Shown piece by piece: positions 28,201-40,900 of a stretch of 64,000 nucleotides of DNA (position 1 is its first letter; every line of letters begins with the position of its first letter). The stretch is taken from the NCBI GenBank assembly GCA_037833965.1, contig AP031351.1:11916501-11980500 (forward strand). The letters run 5' to 3'. A model generated the notes under the pieces. That model was not told the DNA's origin and made no database searches. It saw nothing but the letters and a program-made list of their open reading frames with translations. The DNA is from Marchantia polymorpha subsp. ruderalis. Taxonomy: Eukaryota; Streptophyta; Marchantiopsida; Marchantiales; Marchantiaceae. A program made the translations under genes and the position numbers.

Positions 28201-29190
28201 GTGCGAGGTTGTCGAGAAGGAAACCAACTTGGATGTTTCTGATCCTGATTGAGGGCTGCAAACTGCAAGCACAAAGTCGTTATAAGAAGAGTAGTCCACT
28301 TCCATTCAGACATACATAATCATCCGATTCTGCCTTGGTATTATTTCATAGAGCTCGAACCGGATGCATGGATTAATTTTAGGACAATGAACAAGAAATA
28401 CAATCACAAACTGATTCCTGCTAAGCGGTGGCTTCAAGAGATTGATCTATCTCCGAAGTACAATTTGAACTACGATTTGATACACATGCCCACTTTGACA
28501 TATGGACCTCAATGTTTGGAGCATCTCAAATCCAAAGGTCAAGATCTTATAGGTCATCATAGTCAAAAAAAGCCCCAATTGAAGAGATTAACACTAAAAG
28601 AACAAACGCGTGAAGGACGGTGCAATGCATAGAACACTGCACGATCATGATAATCGCGTTAGGACTTCGAGTAGGAAACTGAAACTGTGAGAAGATACAT
28701 TTCCAACTGCACATACGGAAAAGAAAGCATCCACGTCGCTGCATTCCAGGCCAATGTTACAAAAGTTCACACTTGCCTCTGAGTATGAACTGAGCATAAG
28801 TCTAGTGAGAAAAGGCTTAAAGGCGGGCAAAATTCTGCCATGAATTTCGTACGCAGACAGCAATGTCACTCTCTTTTTACACCCCGTTGTAGAGCACCAT
28901 GGTCGCTCCGGTCTACAACCATAGAAAACCAAAATTTAGATAGTGAAAACAGTGACAACATAACGAATGGACCTCAGAACCAAACGAACAGAGTTTCGAG
29001 GACCCATGTCCTTGATTGGAGCCTAAGAGCGCTCACAGCACGCGAATGTCTTTTCCGCTTAATCCAGTTGACTTCTCTAAGGTATGAAACTCACGGAGGC
29101 CTTCTAAACAACTCAGACAGACCTGATGGACAGTTGATTGCCTGGAGGCAGATCAGAAGGGTCCGTCGCGCGAACGACAAACTTATCCAT
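22234..29190 (-). CDS. WD40-repeat (transducin-like) protein, 18 exons
   Basis: I do not recognise the family beyond WD40. Exons, 5' to 3' on the minus strand: 29190-29123, 28912-28777, 28262-28189, 28036-28003, 27762-27681, 27441-27350, 27115-27041, 26728-26637, 25868-25797, 25169-25031, 24791-24705, 24223-24158, 23630-23539, 23156-23091, 22935-22809, 22712-22621, 22425-22323, 22257-22234. They total 1,521 nt (506 aa and TAG) with every phase matching. An in-frame TGA seven codons upstream supports the start. Beta-propeller hallmarks are a blade beginning IDFDSKGIYLASG near residue 98, VHLWDRR near 250, IYLWDLRGG near 300 and VYAVGSGSDSKVHMLDF near 435-451. No signal peptide or membrane segment is seen, so it is likely a soluble scaffold; partners are unknown. 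Introns 2 and 4 use GC donors. Exons 1-2 are the least certain part; exons 3-18 are well supported by phase and repeat pattern. Confidence 0.82.
23262..23287. repeat. AAATGGT heptamer tandem repeat
   Basis: Three to four copies of a 7-bp unit in an intron of the WD40 gene. It is not the plant telomere unit. Confidence 0.8.
23344..23382. other. 17-bp-stem hairpin in WD40 gene intron
   Basis: Arms 23344-23360 and 23366-23382 pair at 16 of 17 positions around a 5-base loop (AAATA); the remaining pair is G/U-compatible in one transcript sense. It lies in the intron between the exons at 23539-23630 and 23091-23156. Confidence 0.8.
23746..23776. other. 14-bp perfect hairpin in WD40 gene intron
   Basis: Arms 23746-23759 and 23763-23776 are perfect reverse complements with a 3-base loop. 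A smaller hairpin (7-bp stem, 23701-23720) lies just before it. Both fall in the intron between the exons at 24158-24223 and 23539-23630. Confidence 0.85.
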
Positions 29191-29843
29191 GCTTGCACTG
29201 GCATGAATTCACATTGTCAAATTGTCGAGAAATCCATCTCCTCCTTCAGCGACAAGTCGTTGATCGTGACCAATTCAGAATCCACAATTGAACCAAATCT
29301 CTTATTTCCATCTCTGGCTGCATTTGAAAGCTCCTGGTACAACGAGCAGAACCTCCGTACATGGTACAATCGCTCAGGCTAAACCAACCCGAACTTGCAG
29401 TAACTCATTATCAACATTTGGTCCACAACTACACGATCGAAATCGAACATGTCCCAAAACTCGATCGAAGATGGTATCCCGGAGCTCACACTCTGAGCAC
29501 GCAGCACGCTGGAGGGGACTGTAGGACGGCTTCCGTTGCAGTACGAACAGCGGCCAAAAGCGCGGGAGTTGAACTCGGCTCCGCGTCAGCTTCCGGGCGA
29601 GGCGGTCATGGCTTCTGGTCTCAAACGTTCGTTCGTCTGTTCCTGCGACCAGTCGAGTTTTGTCTTATTTCATCTTCAAGAGGAATTTACTTATTTGATC
29701 AATCATTAATTTCTAAAACATGTTGCTGCTGTACACTAAAGTTCTTATCATATGCTAATTTTAGTGGAGATTTGTGACAGTTGAACTTTGTCACAAGTGG
29801 TTAGAGGTTTTGAGCTGTCGAAAATTAGACTAGGCGATATTAC

Positions 29844-30025
29844 GTGGCGACTTTGTGTAACCTGTGAAAGAAATTCACAAGGATCAAGTACTTGTGAATC
29901 CGATTGTAGGATAATTTTACAACTTTGATAATATGTGGCGACTTTGTGTAATCTGTGAAAGAAATTCACAAGGATCAAGTACTTGTGAATCCGATTGTAG
30001 GATAATTTTACAACTTTGGTGCAAT
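29844..30025. repeat. 91-bp tandem duplication with internal inverted repeat
   Basis: Copies at 29844-29934 and 29935-30025 are nearly identical. Each contains ATTCACAAG, nine bases, then CTTGTGAAT, a perfect 9-bp inverted repeat. A related TTGTGACA/TGTCACAA inverted repeat lies just outside at about 29766-29790. The block is about 0.65 kb upstream of the WD40 start codon and so may be part of its promoter region. Confidence 0.88.
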
Positions 30026-30029
30026 GGGG

Positions 30030-32040
30030 AAGTCTCGCCAAATAAGGGTCCAGTTTGAGTGGAAATTTGGGAGATTCAATGATGGATGACGAATATAATA
30101 TAGCTGTTATAGTTCCACTTTTAATACTACAACATGTCTGCTATATACTCAGTGGGGTCACATAGGGTAAATCGAAACTTCAATTTAGTTCTGATGGTAT
30201 CCATCAAGTAAATATCTACATCTTCGATAGAATTGAGAATCAATATCTCTACATGATGATTTGTTGCACGTCCCCTCATGATTCTATGATCCATGTTTTG
30301 TATGCAGATATATCACGGTGATAATTGTATAAGTATTTAACTTGTCAATGTTTTTTTTCAGCCCTTAATGCTTAGTTAGTTTGCATCTGAACGTGTTCAC
30401 ATAGCTTTCATTGTTCCTTAAGGTGACGAAAAACACAAGAGGTTTTAAACCACTCCGTCGTTACATAATTGACCATCAAAGAAGCGGGGAGTTTAAAATC
30501 GTGTATCATGGCTTAGCTTGTAATGAGAAGTGTCATAGAAATTTTAGTCTATACTTAAAAAGAAATGATGTTATAACAAAATTTGATACGTTGAAAATAA
30601 ACATGTTTATTAACAGTTAATTCTTTATGAAAACTGTACAAAAATTAATTGATTATATGCATTTCGGATGCCTTTAAGTTACGAAGATATTCCTTTACTA
30701 AAAGACTAAAATTATGTCACTGAAAAGAAGTATTTTATCAACCTCTATTTTACAATATTGAAATACTCATATCATGAAAACTTATACTTTACAAGCCAAA
30801 AGGGACTGATAGGTATAATTTATAAGAAAATAACACAAATTTTACAGTATGATCATGTTTAGTACAATTTATATTGGACAATGTGACATTTTGAAATCTT
30901 GCATCTGATTTAAAACTTCAATTTATTTGTATTGATTTTTAATGAATTTTCCATGTTGAAACTAGAGGGTTTTTTGGTTGTACATGTTATGGATTAAAGT
31001 TTTCTATCCTAAAAATTCTATATTTTTGATTCTTTCAGTGAGCATGATATGATAGCATACTTTATTTCAAGGTTGTAATTATGAGTTCATGTTTTGATTG
31101 ACATAAATCTGAATACTTACAGAAAATTATAATTCTTGAAAAGTGAATTCAAACATGATATGTTTGTTCCATGCATATTAAAGATTTTGCTCATGAAGGA
31201 AATTCAATACTTATTTTAGGTACTAACTCAAACTACCAATCAAAAGGGAAAAAACTAGATATTGAGTTTTGTAATGAAAGATATCAAGTCAAGCAAATTG
31301 ATGTGGTAGTCCAGCTCATGTTTGATTTTGATATGAGCTTGTGCTTTGAAATTTGTATACAAACATGTGTATGTTTTTATCAACTATGCATAATTTTTAA
31401 AAATGTACTATAATTTGTAATTTTTAATTAAATATCTTTAGATTTCAAATCATTTACAATGTCTATGGACATCTACCAAGATTATATTTTATAAATACAT
31501 AACAATGTATCCAACACAATAAATTGTTTTATATAATGTATTTAACTACAACCATAGCAACAAAAATATATTCAGAAACAACTTAAATCCTATTGCCAAA
31601 AATGTGGCTGTAAGAAGGCCGCTCTTCTTGCTGACGGCATATAGTCACGATCAACGGGTCGTCGTTACCAGATAAAATAAAACAATAATACAGTAAAACA
31701 TAATGCAAATATATCTGATTTGAAAATATCATAAAATCTTTGATTTATCAATCTATATTTTCACTATCCAAAAATGATTGTAACAAATAGTTTTATCCCA
31801 TTGATGTTCAAACTCCAACATTTTTTTAATGTTACATAAACATGTAACAGATAAAGATGAAATGTGGCTATGTAGTTTTTTCTGAAAATAAGGAAGTTTG
31901 GGAAGTAAGGACTAGCAATTTTAAACTTTTAGAACAATAATAATAAGAAGCAGAGTAATTAGGGAATTTTAGAGTAAATGATAAGTAAGAGTAAGGAATA
32001 GAAAGTATCATAGTAGGTTAAGCTTGGCGTGCTTGTTCCA
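30030..32040. other. AT-rich intergenic region
   Basis: No exon, RNA gene or clear repeat was found. Short open frames of 69-80 codons (30411-30620, 31171-31413) resemble nothing known and have the local AT-rich composition. Confidence 0.5.
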
Positions 32041-32061
32041 ACGAGCCTAAGAACGTGAAAA

Positions 32062-34693
32062 ATGGATAGGGGAGACCCGAGCTACGAAGGAATGCAGCAA
32101 AGATCCTGTTTTGACGAATGCATAGTACAAACTTCAGCGAAGAGTCTTTGGACTTCGGCGTTAGCGTCTTCGGAGTTACATACAAAGTATCTTAGGGGAG
32201 AAATCCTCATTGAAGTACAAGATGGCGCCTCACGGGAAAGAAATTCAAACCTTGGCTCCTTCGATTTGCACTCGTCTGCAATGCCGTTGAGGCGGCGGAG
32301 TACATTAGGAGGGGCGCAAACTCAGTGCCCACATTTCACGAGAGCGTATTTGCAAATTGAGAGCACGACGATATTGGTGAGTGAAAAATTGCGGAAGCAA
32401 CCATGGAGCGAGTTGGAGGAATTCAATTGACGGCCTTGAAGGTGCATGAAGTCGGATTGAGAGCTCATCGCAACTAGTTGATTGTTGCCAGACTTGATTT
32501 CTTGTTGTGGGGCTGGAATTGGATGTGCGTGGCAATGGTGCAATGGCAAGCGCGTGCCAGATGCTAATGAACTCCGAGTCAATCCCGCACTTTGGCAAAT
32601 ATACGATTGGAAGAAAGTCCTGAACCGTGCGTAGGAGAAGATGAGGATTTCACCTTCGATAGCGAGAGTGTGAAGGTGACGCGAGCAGAAGAGAAGACGT
32701 ACGCGACGCTATTCAAGAAACCGCGTTCGGGCAAAAAAATCAAACGATAGGGTATCAAGATTGATTGCAAAGAAATGTGACAGTAGCTCTAATGCACATC
32801 CTTTGACCTTTGCAAATGACCTACATGACGACTTGGCAGGTGGGATTCATCGAGCGCGCGTTAAGAGTAGAATGTATTCACTGGACGCAGATTATGTGGT
32901 ACACCACACGTCAACACATTGGTGAATCTTGGGAAGTATCAATGAATTACTTATCTCACTTCTTCATCAATTTCTACAGAGGCATGGGGTATTGATCACA
33001 CATGAGCAGAAGAGATTCTCGCTCTAGACAGATGCAATGGACGGAGACGAGACACGAGGTGATAACAAGGTGGACACAAAGGAGAACGACACTCAACTTG
33101 CGTTGATTTTGTCGAAGATTGACAAGTCAAGAGATAATGTGGAGTAACGGCCGCAAAAGAAGCGGAAATTACAACGAATTGCAACTTCAAAGACGACCGA
33201 TCACCATGCCGGAATTCGCGTTCGGAGCTCTGTCCCCACAAAGTTAAGGTCAACGAATGTACGTGCTCACAGCAAGATGAAGACGAGACGACTGCTGATT
33301 GAGGAAGAAGATAGCACCGAGTGAAGTGAAGCCGTCTCTGAGAGTCGAATCACTTCGGCGGAGTGGGCTGAGCTAGAAGCGGAAGTCACTGGAACAGAAG
33401 AAGAAGTATCTTTGACATTCGGAGTGAAGACCTACGGCAGTACCAGTGGAAGATCCGCCGAAGGAAGTAGAAGAGGAGAGAGTTGATACTGAGGTGGAGA
33501 CCTTGAACCGAAAACTAGAGACTTCAGGCCAATCCCTTGTGTATACGCCTTCGGGGAAGATGTGTTTGGAGGAACCGGCGGAGTCATCAGACACGGCGGA
33601 GGACCTCACTTTGCTGGAGGAGCTAGTAGACTGTGTAGTGAAAGATGTGGAGAGAACGATCACATAGCAACAGCCAGCGCCTTTGACTCAGTGCGACGAA
33701 GATCCCTTGGCGGAAAAACCTAAGTCGGTCGGACTTAGTGCCACGCACATGCTGAGTGAGCAGATTCTTACCTTGCTCCGGTATTTGGACGGTAAGTTGG
33801 AGAAGTATGCCGGGACGTCAATCGTGGGATCCTACGTGGAGCTAATGCATAGTGGGACGGAGCCAAAGGTGGCCGCATCTACAGAGACAGCAAAGAGAGT
33901 AGAGAGTTTGACCACTGAGTGCGCGACGGTGAGGACTACGCTGCAGAAGAAGGAGAAGTGACATTGAGAGTTGAAGTGGGAGTGTGTTAAAGTCCAAAAT
34001 AGTTTGGCCGTAGAGAAGAAACTTTGAAGGTCTTCAGAGAATGTTTGCAAAAATGCAAGCCTACGAGGTGATATTGAGACCACGCAGAGAGCGACAGTCG
34101 ACCTTCGAGATAGATTGAAGTCGTTTAGGGTGGCCTTCAATGAGGAATCGCGTCGCATAGATGAGTTGATTACAGATCTGGCGAAGAGAATTTAGTTATA
34201 TGCAGCGAAGTTAGCAATGAAGTTGAAAGAATTTGCAGAATGCGAAGCTGTTAGGTCTTCGGAGTTAGAGCAGGTGGAGAAGTTGGAGGCTGATCGCAAT
34301 GAGATGCAATCTCAACGATCAGTAGTTGAGAAGCAATTGATCGCTACGGAAGCTAAACTGCTGGAAGCGGAGGAGAAAAATTAGCAGTAAACAGGTCAGA
34401 CAGACGAGGCCTTGATCGAGAAGGTAAACCGATGTCTTTGCGGTTATGTAGTGTGGCAAATCGAGACGATCAAGTGGTTGAAGCTGCGGAAATTGGAGCG
34501 TCTTGTGACGGAATTGATCGCTTGTAGTGTAGGAGAACATCGTCAGTTAAATAGGAAGTTAGATTTGTTCCTCTCCGGTTTTGAGTAGACGAAGTAGAAC
34601 TTAGAGTTAGAGATTTTGACTGTTTTGCATAGGTTAGGAACAGATAGGAGTTCAACGGGCGTGGTAACAGTTGTGAGTGACATCTCAACAAGT
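32062..34693 (+). pseudogene. Decayed coiled-coil protein of a multicopy repeat family
   Basis: A reading frame (phase of 32062) can be followed to about 33440, then shifts by one and continues in a single phase to a final TAG near 34691. It is broken by many in-frame stops (for example near 32428, 33665, 33959, 34193 and 34382) but by only one obvious frameshift. The second half is rich in Glu, Lys, Leu and Arg with heptad-like spacing, as in long coiled coils. A conserved-looking aromatic patch near 34437-34490 reads CGYVVWQIETIKWLKLR. From memory, similar predicted proteins are highly repeated in the Marchantia polymorpha genome; I could not check this. I infer a dead copy of a transposon-borne or transposon-amplified gene. 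It does not encode a working protein as it stands. Confidence 0.55.
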
Positions 34694-35483
34694 TAGTTAG
34701 GAATAAAGAGACCCAAGTTTATGACTTCGGAGGGCATTTTTATTAGTTAGTTTCTCAGTTTTCAATTTGCATTTCTCCGTGTGTTTGTGAAATTGAATGT
34801 TTTGTCACCGTGCGCAAGTTACTTTGGATTTTCGAAGATACTGCATCTGAAGTAGAAAGTCCAATTCGGATGTTTTGAGTAGTGCATGGCTAGCTCATAA
34901 TTTAGGCAAATTTGTTAATTGGAACTCGGTGCAGCCGACTAAGTGTATACTTCGGGAATTTTTCCCCCTGAATACCAAGTGCAGAGTCGCGATCGAGTTC
35001 TCTAGGTTTTGATTGGATGAATTGCAAGATTCGAGAGTGATTACGCCTTGCAATGTGTTGCATTTGGATTTCGCAATTGCAGGATTTCTCGGAGTGACAT
35101 GTGCTTGAGAAGTAAAATTCTTCAATAGAATGTTAATTTATGACACTATTTAGATTTCTGATGTTGATTATGTACTCGTGGGATCAGACTTTTAACTTTA
35201 TGCTATATTTTGATAATTATCTTTCTATACATGAAACTATTGATATGAATTGAAAAAATATAAAAATAATCATAGAAATATTTTCAGTTGAAACTACCTC
35301 AAAAATGAATCGATTTAATTTTGATTTTTATGTAAAGTGAAAAAAGTAAATTACAATTGGAAATGTGAAAATAATAGCTATTATGCATATAATTGAGATT
35401 TTGATCACATTATACTTCACTAATTTGTAACTTTCATAACATGTATCTACCATTAGGGGGCGGCAAATTATATCTCACTCATT

Positions 35484-36717
35484 GGGTGTTAGGTTTTGTG
35501 TGACGAGTAGTAAACCTCACGGGTTTACTTCTTTCCGATCTTCGTCAAAGATGGTTTCCCGGCAACAGCCAAGGAGAAACCATGCCCGCCAGAAACGCAG
35601 TGGAGGAGCCGCGTCAAATCTGAGCATGTGGTCCAAAGGGTGCTCGTGAAAAAAAGATATACAAGACTGAGTGGCGCATTCGTGAAAAGTTGGTAGTGAA
35701 TGCTCATAGAAGCTTCCGAAGTTTGATGCTATGGATATGAGGTGGGTTTGTCGACTGACAAGCGCAGTACTAAAATATAAATGACCTGGAACGACTGAGT
35801 CTGCTCTACAAAACACGCGTGCACAAAAAGTACAAACACACAGAATGCACTTGACCAGATAGACAGGGCCATAGAACTTTGTCACCCTTGCACTTGCCAT
35901 GGAGACTGCTATCTGAACCTCCTACTCGGTCGATAGTGATTGCCCTTGCACGCAAGAAGCACCATTTGATTATCCGGATCAAGAGTCAATCTAGACTACG
36001 CAAGTCAAACTACACCGTGTCAAATGCACAACCGACGAACCCAAAAGGAGACATAGTCAACCATGTCGGGCACACGGGCAGATCATTTGTCTCTCCTATG
36101 AGCTTCCGAACATTGCCACCGCAAACTCAACCACAGCTCGTGACCAAATTGCTGCAGTACGCAACCTGTCCGAAACTTTCGACTCACGAAAATTTCCAAT
36201 TTAATTATGTACAAACATTCCCTTCTCTACCTCCCGTCTCTACTCAACAAGCACGTACGCCCACTGAAAACTCGAAGAAGAAAACCCCTCTCGAGTTTCA
36301 GATGGCCCCTAAATATATAAGCCGTCGTCTTACAAACCCAATAAGTCTCTCTTCCTGAGATATCGGCATGTAGTTCTTTCGATTTGGAAGGATTTCAAAA
36401 ATCTTGAATATCTTCGTCAAATCGTCGCCCCATATTACGGCTTGAAAGAAGCGGACTGCCCTGTCATCCTCGCTGACAGACGAGTGTTCCTCTTGTCAAT
36501 GAGATCTTCTTCTCTTCTTCATTTGCACAGGATGTACTCTATATGCCTACAAACCTCTCACTCCTGAGTATCCCTCGTACCACCTACTCGGCTTTTGACG
36601 TGGCTTCTCGCACATTGAGATGGCAAGCATGGTTCTTGCCGCTGAGTCAACTTTGACTAAGATGGGAAATAAGTAAACCTGCAAAGTTTATTACTCACCG
36701 TACAGAACCTATAACCC
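35484..36717. mobile_element. Putative non-autonomous element with ~70-bp inverted termini
   Basis: Bases 35484-35554 and the reverse complement of 36647-36717 align at roughly 75 percent over 70 bases without large gaps, both starting GGGTNNTAGGTT. The 1.23-kb unit has no transposase. Two open frames inside (35517-35900 minus, 35879-36358 plus) are unrecognised. A TATATAAG motif occurs at about 36313. No clear target-site duplication was found, so element class and exact ends are uncertain. Confidence 0.5.
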
Positions 36718-37258
36718 GAAGTCATTGATGAATGACCAATATATCTGTTTTCAATAGAAATTAATTTTTTTTTCTTTCCATTTGACCATGTATTTAATTT
36801 AAAAAGTAGATTGTCAAATTCATCTTCAGGTGTTACATGTTGTTGATGTTACCAACAAAATTTTCGAACAAATCTTTACGTTGGATTTTGTAGTACGATT
36901 GAAGATGAGGAAAGATTCACAGAGAACTATAGAAATCTTTGAATCTATCCTCATTTCCCTTGCATTTGCACTGATTCACGTATCTTCGGTATACAACCGA
37001 AAGCAGAGATTTTAGGCAGAGAGAGACTACGTAACTGGGGGCATTAATCTCTGATTTAAGAATGAGAGTGAAATGCATCCATTTCTGCAGGAAACAGTAC
37101 TTTTCTAGAATAGTTACCAAGTTTCTTTCTTCCTCCCTCCTTCTCCAAATTTCGAAGAGAGACTTGACTTGATCATTCATCTTCATCGCCAACAATTTTT
37201 ACTGTTAACACAAGACAACCGAACCCACAACCAAACATATTAGGATCGATGGAAAATA

Positions 37259-37287
37259 ATTTATATATATATATATATATATATATT
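37259..37287. repeat. (TA)n microsatellite
   Basis: About 13 TA units downstream of the GH3 gene. Confidence 0.9.
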
Positions 37288-37941
37288 CCAATGGTATTGT
37301 TATACAAGTGAGCATTAAAAGTTTAATGGAAGTAGACGTGTAGCGATAATTTCAGACAGACAGGGATATATCAAAATATCTCGGTTCAAGGAGGTATTAT
37401 AAACGATTTTTAGTTTTCTGAGAGGTGATGAAACAGGGTGTATGTAGGGTGTAGGGTGTAGGGTATGTATATATGTGGAAGTTGGAAGACTTACTAATTT
37501 CAGCATATGAATTATAAGAGGCACGGCCCAGCAACTTATATCAAGGAGTCTCCACCTCCTCATAAAGTTGATACTGCCGCCACTAATGAACGCTAGCAAA
37601 ATTGTCATCAACGAACATAGCTTCATCAATAGTAAATCTTCATCATATCATAATCGTACACTTCGAGAAACGTTGGATCTTGCGAGAAGAAATATTTTGA
37701 TCAATCGAACACTTCAATTATAAACTACAACTGGGTAACTTCAATAATAAACTACAACTGGGTGAAAACAGATGTCAAGAAAGCATTATTCTCCCTTGAA
37801 TCCATCCTGTTTCCTACGACTAACTTCCCTACGCTGAAACCCCCTCGCAAAACTGGAGTACAAAATCCTACTCTAATGTTTTTCTACAGTCTGCACATCT
37901 TGCCCGATTCGAGTAACGGTGACAGAATCGAGTCAAGCACT

Positions 37942-40900
37942 CTACCTGGAGTTAGGGGTACCCATCTTCAGACCGTATCCGAATGGGAACAGAGGGTCAT
38001 ATTTCTCATCACCGACATTCATCGGCAGCTGATCCACGGACTTAAACCAGGTGCGGGCTAAGGTACCAACAAAATCGTAGTCTCCGAAAATGACGTCTGA
38101 GACCCCGGCCCCTTCACTGCCGGGTAGCCAAGCAGCTACGAAGGCATCCATGACTGGCAGATATGGTTCCACGACTAGAGGTCTCCCGGACACAAGGATG
38201 ACTAAGCACCTCACTTCTCCACACACATTTTGGATGGTGGGAATGCCTGCCTCTGGAATGGTAAGATTCAGATTATCTCCAAAGGTCTCAGCGTATGGAG
38301 GTTCTCCAACAACAACAATGGCGAAGTCTGCTCCTTGGCTTTGGGCGAACCCAGGTTGAGGGTAAGGTTCATACACAATCTGGGTGGTTGGACTCACTGC
38401 ACCCTTGATGGCGTCGAGAATAGTTGTACCTGGATCATTCCAACAGAATCTGACTCAGTATCTTCAAATTGCAGAGCAGCGATTGAACTGACGGGGAGTT
38501 ACAGCACAAACCCGACGGCAAGGTACTACATCCTTCGGCAGCGCTTACCTTTGGTAGTGGTGCCGTTCCCACCCTGCCATGTGATAGTCCATCCTCCACA
38601 CTGACGTCCAAGATCATTGGCATGACTGCCCGCAACAATGATCTTCGCTGCAGTCTTGCTGAGAGGTAGGAGAGGTTTGCCCGCTTCCTTTCCGTTCTTC
38701 AAGAGGACAAGGCTCTTTCGGACGGCTTCCCTTGCGAGTGATCTGTGCTCCTGCAGCAGCCAAATTTAAGGTCAGCGATCCGACTCAATTGGTTTCATCC
38801 TCTTGCGTTGGCCATAAAATGCAGCTGCTGGGGCAACTCGATGTTGACACTTACTTCGGAACCGAGATGCTTCGAGTATGAGCGATCGGCCAAGGGCTTC
38901 TCAAAAAGACCCATCGCGAATTTCACGCGCAAAATTCGGGTGACGGCGTCATCGATTCTATGCATGTTGATGTAACCACCCTTCACGAGATCAGTGAGTC
39001 CATTGATGAACTGGGGGTAATTGTTAGGCACCATGATCTGTACAGAGAATGACCCGTGTAGATTAGCATAATGTTGTATACGACGTGTTCTATTGTGAAG
39101 TTAAAGTAGGGAGGGAAGAGACAGTCAATACTCAAAGATCTCTCCACATATTCTCGCCTCATCCACAGAACACTTCTAGGTTCGACTGAGTGATGCGAAC
39201 GTATCTTACATCAGAACGAACTGCCAAAACCACCTGCGTCCACAAGTTTAAAATGTACGTACCATGTCGAGACCCGCATTGATAGAGGACTCAATGCTGA
39301 ATGTGTAGTTTGCGCCTGCGGGACTCGTAATTCTGTCAATTCCTTCCCAGTCGGAGATGACAAAGCCCTGCAAATGTCCAGACGAACTTAGTAACTTCCT
39401 CTGCTTCTTTCGAGGTATCTGTACCCACTTCTCACTTGACGAGGGCAAGAGGGGATTATAAAAGTCGGCGTAGACACTAAATCAAGAAGGCCATTCAAGT
39501 GAATCAGCAAGTAACTACCGGCAGGTGTACAAGTTTGTCTTGAAGCTGTCGGGTTTACCTTGAACTTGAGGTTGTACTTCAACACTTGCGTCACGAGGAA
39601 TTTGTTGGCGTGCATTTTCATTCCATTCCAGCTCGTGTACGAGATCATGACAGTGGAAACACCCTTGGCAATGGAATCGAAGTAAGGTGCCATGTGGATG
39701 TCAACAAGGCCCTTGTAGTCAATAACCGTGTTGTTTTCGTTGATTCCATTAGTAGTACCTCCATCTCCCACGAAGTGCTTGGCGCACGCAGCAACCTTCG
39801 AGCTGGATACGACCAGACACGCAAAGCAGAATGTCAAAAGTCAGCAAATCCCGCCTCATTGCTCTCCCTGACCGGCTTCCCACATCTCCAAGCAGCTACG
39901 GAGATCAAATTAAGAGAAAAAACAGAACTTTCGACACGGCAGTTTCAGAAACTGCCATTTACTTGACCCTATGCTGCTCGAGGTCAGCTGCAAGTTCAGA
40001 TGCACGAAAAGTGCAGTCTCGTAAGAAAGACAAGATTTTGTTTCCATTCGGGTGGAGCCAGCTCGTGCATTTGACTGAAGACGCAGAGTAAAAAGCTACA
40101 CGAGAGACTAATGGGTACAGTCTTCGGGAATCTGTGGACGTCATGATAGCACACAGACCGGGCAGAGATTTGACGATTGTGGATGGTAAGACCAGGACGG
40201 CAGGCATACCTGTCGGCCACGAATGGGAATCCAGCAGTTTTGTTGGCGGGCTCTCCTTGGAGACCGAGGATGATGTCCGTGAGGCTGGTGACCACCTCGG
40301 TGCTCTCGCTGTAGCTCTCGTAGCAGCGTCCCCAGCGTGGGTCTCTGCAAGTCTGCAATATTTACCATGCGTCAGGCATGGCTCAGTGGGTGGACATGGG
40401 CAAGCTACAGCGTCGGCAGGTAGGCGGGCAGGAGCACTCACCGCAATGCACGGAGCGAAAACGTAGGGAATTCCCGTGGCTCTGACTTCAAGGGCAGTTG
40501 CCACTCCGATCCTCTTCACCAGATCCGGATCCCTGGAACAAAGCCAAGTTAGCGTTCACTGATGCCATACACTCCTACGACATGTTCATCTAGTCTGAGC
40601 ACTAGAGCTGTAAGACTTCCGAGCTGAAGGATTGAGGCTGACAGTTCCGTGCTACAGCAAGCGACAATCGTGTGCGACGGAGAATATATGCGCAAATTGC
40701 GAACGAGCCTTTACCTGGTGCATCCAAGACCCACATTGTGTGGGAAGATCGTTGCTCCAAACACATTGTTGTGCCCGTGGACAGCATCAATTCCATAAAT
40801 CATAGGAATACCCAGTCGCGTGGAAAGAGCATCATTTTGAAGCCTGTCCACCAAATCCTGCCATGCCTCAGCGGTATTGCCCGCATCCGGCACGCTACCA

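Noticed and set aside
28249-28632. 127-codon plus-strand frame with a protein-like composition
   Set aside because: It lies antisense to an exon and introns of the WD40 gene, with no family match; the minus-strand exon at 28189-28262 is much better supported.
37437-37465. TGTAGGG repeats resembling plant telomere TTTAGGG
   Set aside because: Only about three units of a variant sequence; more likely a simple repeat than an interstitial telomere.
37942-40519. Several plus-strand and off-phase frames within the GH3 gene
   Set aside because: They are shadows of the GH3 exons, whose motifs and splice phases are unambiguous on the minus strand.
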